From contig DATCBU010000036.1 of NCBI GenBank assembly GCA_036511675.1, forward strand, positions 1-20,148: a stretch of DNA of 20,148 nucleotides, given 5' to 3'. Positions 16,801 to 20,148 of the stretch are shown in pieces (position 1 is the first letter of the stretch; every line of letters begins with the position of its first letter). Source of the stretch: Chersky-840 sp036511675. Its GTDB lineage: Bacteria; Actinomycetota; Acidimicrobiia; Acidimicrobiales; UBA8190. A program made the translations under genes and the position numbers. A model generated the notes under the pieces. It saw only the letters and a program-made list of their open reading frames with translations. It had not been told where the DNA came from and did not search any database.

Positions 16801-16920
16801 CGGCGCAAAGGCGACGCCGCCCCACCCCGGGCGGCGCGTGCCGTGAAGTCCGCCGCGGCGGCCAAGCGCGCCAAGGCCCCGACCCGGGCCGCCGCCCCGC
16901 GGCGCCGCAAGGCGGGCTGA
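13888..16920 (+). CDS. uvrA: Excinuclease ABC subunit UvrA with a basic C-terminal tail
   Basis: UvrA is the dimeric ATPase that first detects DNA damage and delivers UvrB. The 1010 residues contain Walker A GLSGSGKSS and GVSGSGKST, two signature motifs (LSGGEAQRIRLAS and LSGGEAQRVKLSS) and two Walker B strands (VLDEPSIGLH, VLDEPTTGLH). Zinc-binding cysteine pairs are present (CTHCG with CTACDG; CEACAG with CEVCGG), as is CPTCHGARL. The canonical fold ends near YTGEVLAPVL. A 67-residue Ala/Lys/Arg/Pro tail then follows, with about 22 basic and 2 acidic residues (codons from 16717). The GTG at 13888 matches the family N-terminus (VSDRLVIRGAREHNL) and a leaderless -10 box. A GTG at 13813 overlapping the uvrB stop as GTGA would add 25 unconserved residues. 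The stop overlaps the next gene as TGATG. Confidence 0.97.
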   Translation: MSDRLVIRGAREHNLRDVSLDLPRDRLIVFTGLSGSGKSSLAFDTIYAEGQRRYVESLSSYARQFLGQMDKPDVDFIEGLSPAISIDQKSASRNPRSTVGTVTEIYDYLRLLYARVGHPHCPTCGRPVARQTPQQIVDRILDLPEGTRFQVLAPVVRGRKGEYEAFLDDLAKQGFARARVDGETVELSDRATLTLARYEQHTIEVVVDRLVRRGDIRQRLTESMETALRLTDGIAEIGIIADDGTEELITFSEHLACTHCGLSFEEPAPRNFSFNSPYGACTACDGLGTQFEVDPDLVVPDPTRSLEDGAISPWTGGHSRWFDRIVEAVAGEFGFDTDTSWEKLRAKDKKVLLYGSGSRQVHVRYRNRYGRQRSFTSQFEGIVPWLKRRHRDSDSDSVRQWTETFMREVPCPTCHGARLKPESLAVTVGGRNIFELCSLSITRASAEVDALELSEREHLIADRVLREVRARLRFLLDVGLDYLSLARGTSTLSGGEAQRIRLASQIGSGLVGVLYVLDEPSIGLHQRDNRRLLDTLVRLRDLGNTVIVVEHDEETIRQADHVVDIGPGAGEHGGEVVYSGAVPGLLKATASVTGSYLTGARSIPVPDKRRPGSGECLVVRGAREHNLQAIDVSFPLGCLVAVTGVSGSGKSTLVNDILLQSMLAQVHRARTTPGQHKAIDGVEYVDKVVDIDQSPIGRTPRSNPATYTGLFDHVRKLFSQTNEAKVRGYMPGRFSFNVRGGRCEACAGDGTIKIEMHFLPDVYVPCEVCGGARYNRETLEVTFKGKNIGDVLDMSCEEALSFFANQPTIARHLQTLVDVGLGYIRLGQPAPTLSGGEAQRVKLSSELSRRSTGHTLYVLDEPTTGLHFDDVRKLLEVLSRLVDQGNTVIVIEHNLDVIKTSDWIVDLGPEGGERGGKVIAEGTPEDVAATSTSYTGEVLAPVLARAGRARPERLGPAGAKRAPATSRAPAKRRKGDAAPPRAARAVKSAAAAKRAKAPTRAAAPRRRKAG

Positions 16921-17318
16921 TGGCCGTCGTCCGGCGCGATCATGTGGCCCGCTGGCTCGAGGGGTACGAGGAGGCGTGGCGCACCCCCGGCACCGACCGC
17001 CTGGCCGAGCTGTTCACCCCCGACGTCACCTACGCGTCGTCACCGTGGGCCGAGCCGGTGCGGGGCCTCGACGAGCTGGCGTTGTTCTGGGACGCCGAGC
17101 GCGACGAGGCCGACGAGGTGTTCTCGATGTCGAGCGAGATCATCGCCGTGGACGCCGAGACGGCGGTGGTCCGGGTATGGGTGGAGTACGGCAACGACCC
17201 CGACACGCCGTGGCGTGACCTGTGGGTGCTGCGCTTCGCCGCCGGCGGCCGCTGCGCGTCGTTCGAGGAATGGCCCTTCGCCCCCGACTCCGAAGACGGG
17301 CACTCCGACACCGACTGA
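16920..17318 (+). CDS. NTF2/SnoaL-like small protein, translationally coupled to uvrA
   Basis: This 132-residue protein has the pattern of the SnoaL/NTF2 cone fold. An amphipathic helix (HVARWLEGYEEAWRTPG) is followed by LAELFTPDVTYASSPW, a helix (GLDELALFWDAER) and alternating beta strands (AVVRVWVEYG; DLWVLRFAAGG) ending in FEEWPF. The family holds small enzymes, ligand-binding proteins and subunits with a deep hydrophobic pocket; the sequence alone does not give a function. Its ATG shares the A of the uvrA stop codon (TGATG), so it is likely translated along with uvrA. Whether it works with nucleotide excision repair or is only carried in the same transcript is unknown. Many acidic residues contrast with the basic UvrA tail just upstream. 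Confidence 0.85.
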   Translation: MAVVRRDHVARWLEGYEEAWRTPGTDRLAELFTPDVTYASSPWAEPVRGLDELALFWDAERDEADEVFSMSSEIIAVDAETAVVRVWVEYGNDPDTPWRDLWVLRFAAGGRCASFEEWPFAPDSEDGHSDTD

Positions 17319-17335
17319 TCCCGGCCCGGGCGGTG

Positions 17336-17377
17336 CCGGCGTGCAGGTACCGGCGTGCAGGTACCCGCGTTCAGGTG
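17336..17377. repeat. 14-bp tandem repeat, two perfect copies and one decayed copy
   Basis: CCGGCGTGCAGGTA occurs at 17336-17349 and 17350-17363. A third copy at 17364-17377 differs at three positions and runs over the nadA stop codon (17371-17373). The 52-base gap between the two convergent genes consists mostly of this repeat. No T-tailed terminator is visible; a weak GGTGCC/GGTACC stem could form. Confidence 0.85.
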
Positions 17378-18486
17378 ATGGCCAGCATGCGCTCGAGCGC
17401 CAGGCGGGCCCAATGGGCGGTCTCGTCGTCGACGGTGATGCGGTTCACCACTTCGCCCGCCACCAAGCGCTCGAGCACCCAGCACAGATGGGCGGCGTCG
17501 ATGCGGAACATGGTCGAGCACGGGCACACCAGGGGGTCGAGCGACACCACGGTCTTGTCAGGGTGCTCGTCGTCGAGCCGCTTCACGAGGTGGATCTCGG
17601 TCCCCACGCCGATGACCGAGCCCGGTGGTGCCTCGTCGACGGACCGGATGATGAAGTCGGTCGACCCCACCTTGTCGGCCATCTCCACCACGTCGTGGGA
17701 GCACTCGGGGTGGATGAGCACGAGGCCGCCGGGGTGCTCGGTGCGAAAGGCCTCGACGTGTTCGGGGCGGAAGCGCTGATGCACCGAGCAGTGTCCCTTC
17801 CACAGCAACAAGGTGGCATCTTTGACGTCGGCGTCGTCGAGGCCGCCCATCTCGAGCAGGGGGTTCCATACCCGCATGTCCTGCGCACCCCAGCCGAGCT
17901 GGAAGCCCGTGTTGCGCCCCAGATGCTGGTCCGGGAAGAACAGGACCTTGTCGCCCTGGGCGACGCCGGTCCCGGCCGGGTCGAGGGCCCAGGTGAGCAC
18001 GGCCCGGGCATTCGACGACGTGCACACCGCCCCGTTGTGGCGGCCCACAAAGGCCTTGAGGGCGGCCGAGGAATTCATGTAGGTGACGGGGACGACACGC
18101 TCGACGTCGGTCACCGTGGCCAGGGACTCCCACGCTTCCTCGACGGCGTCGATGTCGGCCATGTCGGCCATCGAGCACCCCGCATTGAGGTCGGGGAGGA
18201 TCACCTGCTGGTTGGCGGCGGTGAGGATGTCAGCCGACTCGGCCATGAAGTGCACCCCGCAGAACACGATGTAGTCGGCGTCGCGCCGCTGCGCCGCGGT
18301 GCGCGACAGGCCGAAGGAGTCGCCCCGGGCATCGGCCCAGCGCATCACCTCGTCGCGTTGGTAATGGTGCCCCACGATCAACACCTTGGGACCGAGTGCT
18401 GCTTTGGCCTCGGCGATCCACGTCGTGAGTTGGTCGGGTGTCGCGTAGACGTAGCGCTCGGGGAGCGCCCGCTGCAACCGGAACAT
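17371..18486 (-). CDS. nadA: Quinolinate synthase A, long B. subtilis-like type
   Basis: NadA condenses iminoaspartate with dihydroxyacetone phosphate to make quinolinate, an early step of NAD synthesis, using a [4Fe-4S] cluster. The 371 residues include VGHHYQRDEV, FCGVHFMAE, LNAGCSMADM, FFPDQHLGRN, WKGHCSVH, IHPECSHDV and CPCSTM. Cluster cysteines are likely Cys104, Cys233 and Cys321 or Cys323, a spacing like that of the B. subtilis enzyme. The ATG at 18486 was chosen because AAGGGGG lies six bases upstream and MFRLQRALPE starts the conserved part; the frame stays open further upstream with no family similarity. The usual partners nadB and nadC are not adjacent. The gene is antisense to its neighbours, lying between uvrA and uvrC. 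Its leader can fold into a long hairpin. Confidence 0.97.
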   Translation of the reverse strand: MFRLQRALPERYVYATPDQLTTWIAEAKAALGPKVLIVGHHYQRDEVMRWADARGDSFGLSRTAAQRRDADYIVFCGVHFMAESADILTAANQQVILPDLNAGCSMADMADIDAVEEAWESLATVTDVERVVPVTYMNSSAALKAFVGRHNGAVCTSSNARAVLTWALDPAGTGVAQGDKVLFFPDQHLGRNTGFQLGWGAQDMRVWNPLLEMGGLDDADVKDATLLLWKGHCSVHQRFRPEHVEAFRTEHPGGLVLIHPECSHDVVEMADKVGSTDFIIRSVDEAPPGSVIGVGTEIHLVKRLDDEHPDKTVVSLDPLVCPCSTMFRIDAAHLCWVLERLVAGEVVNRITVDDETAHWARLALERMLAIT

Positions 18487-18492
18487 GGTGAA

Positions 18493-18571
18493 CCCCCTTC
18501 GGGGAGCACTCCGATGGTGGCCGGCGGGGACAGCCTGGTCGCCCATCCGCGGGGTTGTCGGCCTCGGAGTG
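18493..18571 (-). promoter_or_regulatory. Structured 5' leader of nadA (candidate cis-regulatory RNA)
   Basis: In the nadA-sense RNA, CACTCCGA (18571-18564) pairs perfectly with TCGGAGTG (18514-18507), and nested inside GGCCG (18563-18559) pairs with CGGCC (18523-18519). A GCGG/CCGC helix can stack on that. Immediately downstream a short TCCCC-GAA-GGGGG hairpin (18505-18493) contains the ribosome-binding site. This arrangement could control initiation. It was found by eye, and high GC makes chance pairing possible. Confidence 0.35.
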
Positions 18572-18640
18572 TTATGTACGCCGGGATACCAGGCCGGCGC
18601 TTGGACTCAGTCTACGTCCCTTCGGGCCCCGACGTGCGGC

Positions 18641-18692
18641 CCGGCTCGGTGCACGGGGGCCCGGCTCGGTGCACGGGGGCCCGGTTCGGTAC
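18641..18692. repeat. 20-bp tandem repeat upstream of uvrC, two perfect copies and a partial third
   Basis: CCGGCTCGGTGCACGGGGGC occurs at 18641-18660 and again, identical, at 18661-18680. The next 12 bases (18681-18692) match ten of the first twelve positions. The array ends 14 bases before the uvrC GTG, so it covers the region where the uvrC promoter must lie. It may be a polymerase-slippage duplication or a set of protein-binding sites. Confidence 0.85.
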
Positions 18693-18706
18693 GGCACAGT
18701 AAGAGC

Positions 18707-20148
18707 GTGCGTACGCGTCCGGCCGCCGGAACGATCCCCGACACCCCGGGGTCGTATCAATTCCTCGATGCGGGGGGACGGGTCCTGTACGTGGGCAAGG
18801 CCAAGTCGCTGCGCAGCCGGCTCGCCAACTACTTTGCCGATCCCGCCACCCTGGCGCCCCGGACGGCCCAGATGGTGGGCCTGGCCGACCACGTGGAGTG
18901 GATCCAGGTCGACAACGAGGTGGAGGCGATCCTCCTCGAATACGCGCTCATCAAGCGCCACCGGCCTCGCTTCAACATCCGGCTCAACGATGACAAGTCC
19001 TATCCCTCCATGGCCGTGACCCTGGCCGACGAGTGGCCCCGGGCCGCGGTGGTGCGGGGCAGGCGCCGTCCCGAGGTCCGCTACTTCGGCCCCTACGCGC
19101 ACGTGGGGGCCATCCGCGACACCCTGGACCTCCTCCTGCGCACCTTCCAGGTGCGCACCTGCTCGGACCGCAAGCTCGACCGCCACACCAAGCTGGGCAA
19201 GCCCTGTCTGTTGTTCCACATCGAGCGGTGCTCGGGCCCGTGCATCGGGGCGGTGGACCACGAGCGCTACGACACCATGCTGGCCGACCTCATGGCGTTC
19301 CTGGCCGGGGACACCGATGACGTGGAACGGCGGCTGGACGCCGAGATGCACGAGGCCGCCACCGCCCTCGACTTCGAGCGTGCCGCCCGGCTGCGCGACC
19401 GCCTGCACACCCTGCGCATGGCGTGCGAGCGCCAGCAGGTGGTGACCGATCGCCCCGAGGACCTGGACGTGGTGGGCATCGACGAGGATCCCCTCGAAGC
19501 GGCGGTGTGCGTCTTCCACGTGCGTCGGGGCCGCATCGTGGGTCGACGGGCCTTCGTGGTGGACAAGGTGGAGGACCTCACGAGGCCCCAGCTGGTGGGC
19601 CGGGTCCTGGAAGAGCTCTACGGCGACGCCGAGCCCCTGGCCCCCGCCCCCCGCCAGGTGGCCCGCGTCCGGGGCGGGGACAGCTCGGGCTGGACCTCGG
19701 GCGCCGGCGACCCCCGGTCGTGGGGCACCGAGGGCACCGCCGCTCCCGGTGTCCCGCGCCAGGTCCTGGTCCCGGATCTCCCCGACACCCCCGAGGTCTA
19801 CGAGCAGTTCCTGGCCGACCGGCGCGGCGCTCCGGTGGCCCTGCGCGTGCCCCGGCGCGGCGGCAAGCGCACCCTGATCCAGACCGTGACCCGCAACGCC
19901 GGGGAGGAGCTGGCCCGACACCGCCTGCGCCGGGCCTCGGACCACGACAGCCGGGCCCGGGCCCTCGAGTCCCTCCGGGAGGTGCTGGGCCTGGCCCAGG
20001 CCCCCCTGCGCATCGAGTGCTACGACATGAGCCACCTCCAGGGCACCGACTACGTGGGGTCGATGGTGGTCCTCGAGGACGGGCTGCCCCGGAAATCGGA
20101 GTACCGACGCTTCCGCATCCGCGACGTGCCCGGCAACGACGACTACGC
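18707..20148 (+). CDS. uvrC: Excinuclease ABC subunit UvrC (partial, C-terminus outside the window)
   Basis: UvrC makes both incisions in nucleotide excision repair. The visible 480 residues start with the GIY-YIG nuclease domain that cuts 3' of the lesion (GSYQFL at 15-20, YVGKAKSLRSRL at 28-39). The UVR motif that binds UvrB follows (about residues 198-240, ALDFERAARLRDRLHTLR). The start of the RNase H-like domain that cuts 5' of the lesion is also visible (IECYDMSHLQG, whose Asp is a catalytic residue). Between them a Gly/Ser/Pro-rich stretch of 35 residues (codons from about 19652 to 19756) appears inserted in frame. The GTG at 18707 fits the family N-terminus. There is no usable Shine-Dalgarno sequence, and CACAGT seven bases upstream may serve as a weak leaderless -10 box. 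Divergent from nadA. Confidence 0.96.
   Translation, partial: MRTRPAAGTIPDTPGSYQFLDAGGRVLYVGKAKSLRSRLANYFADPATLAPRTAQMVGLADHVEWIQVDNEVEAILLEYALIKRHRPRFNIRLNDDKSYPSMAVTLADEWPRAAVVRGRRRPEVRYFGPYAHVGAIRDTLDLLLRTFQVRTCSDRKLDRHTKLGKPCLLFHIERCSGPCIGAVDHERYDTMLADLMAFLAGDTDDVERRLDAEMHEAATALDFERAARLRDRLHTLRMACERQQVVTDRPEDLDVVGIDEDPLEAAVCVFHVRRGRIVGRRAFVVDKVEDLTRPQLVGRVLEELYGDAEPLAPAPRQVARVRGGDSSGWTSGAGDPRSWGTEGTAAPGVPRQVLVPDLPDTPEVYEQFLADRRGAPVALRVPRRGGKRTLIQTVTRNAGEELARHRLRRASDHDSRARALESLREVLGLAQAPLRIECYDMSHLQGTDYVGSMVVLEDGLPRKSEYRRFRIRDVPGNDDY
19652..19764 (+). repeat. 8-bp direct repeats bounding an in-frame 105-bp insertion in uvrC
   Basis: CGCCAGGT occurs at 19652-19659 and 19757-19764, exactly 105 bases (35 codons) apart, so each copy encodes the residues PRQV. 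Joining the outer flanks gives LAPRQVLVP, which reads like the compact linker of other UvrC proteins. Confidence 0.6.

Noticed and set aside
17319..17370. Bidirectional intrinsic terminator between the NTF2-like gene and nadA
   Set aside because: Only weak stems and no T or A tract; the repeat structure is the clearer feature.
18641..18692. CRISPR array
   Set aside because: The repeats are directly adjacent with no spacers and no cas genes are present.
16942..18702. Long plus-strand open frame of 586 codons across the NTF2-like gene and opposite nadA
   Set aside because: It crosses two well-supported genes in other frames and shows no family resemblance.
1..20148. Mobile elements, defence systems or phage genes
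   Set aside because: Every substantial gene belongs to a transport, glycan, cofactor or DNA-repair family; no transposase, integrase, tRNA attachment site or defence domain was seen.

Overview
The base composition is very high GC (roughly two thirds or more by eye), GTG starts are common, and stop/start overlaps are frequent. The UvrA, UvrB and UvrC sequences look mycobacterium-like. Together these suggest an actinobacterium, most plausibly an uncultured Acidimicrobiia-type lineage; the class-level placement is inference. The window is dense and chromosomal. I see no insertion sequence, phage gene, tRNA, rRNA or CRISPR array.

Layout. (1) Positions 1-4878, minus strand: an ABC importer of the dipeptide/oligopeptide (Dpp/Opp) type in the order substrate-binding lipoprotein, permease B, permease C, ATPase D, ATPase F. 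The F gene is cut by the window edge, and several junctions overlap. (2) 4879-5088: divergent promoter region with a dyad that overlaps the likely dpp -10 box. (3) 5089-10865, plus strand: four genes for surface-glycan work. They are a PIG-V-like GT-C mannosyltransferase, an FAD-dependent oxidoreductase related to UDP-galactopyranose mutase, a Wzx/MOP-type flippase joined to it by a TAGTG overlap, and a GT4 glycosyltransferase. (4) 10870-16920: coaE, uvrB and uvrA, an order reminiscent of mycobacteria. A small NTF2/SnoaL-like protein follows, joined to uvrA by a TGATG overlap. (5) 17371-18486, minus strand: nadA, inserted antisense between uvrA and uvrC. (6) 18707 to the end: uvrC, cut by the window edge.

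How the genes work together. The dpp genes make one five-part peptide or small-solute importer. The glycan genes could assemble, modify, flip and extend a lipid-linked glycan. All three subunits of the UvrABC nucleotide-excision endonuclease lie within about 8.5 kb. CoaE (last step of CoA synthesis) and NadA (quinolinate synthesis for NAD) are housekeeping enzymes.

Most of the window is ordinary core genome, and I do not see a convincing new defence or mobile system. The observations most worth a second look are: a repeated TAnnnT -10 element placed exactly for leaderless transcription at the GT-C gene, uvrB and uvrA; a structured nadA leader next to its ribosome-binding site; tandem repeats on both sides of nadA; a lysine/arginine-rich tail on UvrA; an in-frame 105-bp insertion in uvrC bounded by 8-bp direct repeats; and the uvrA-coupled NTF2-like gene.
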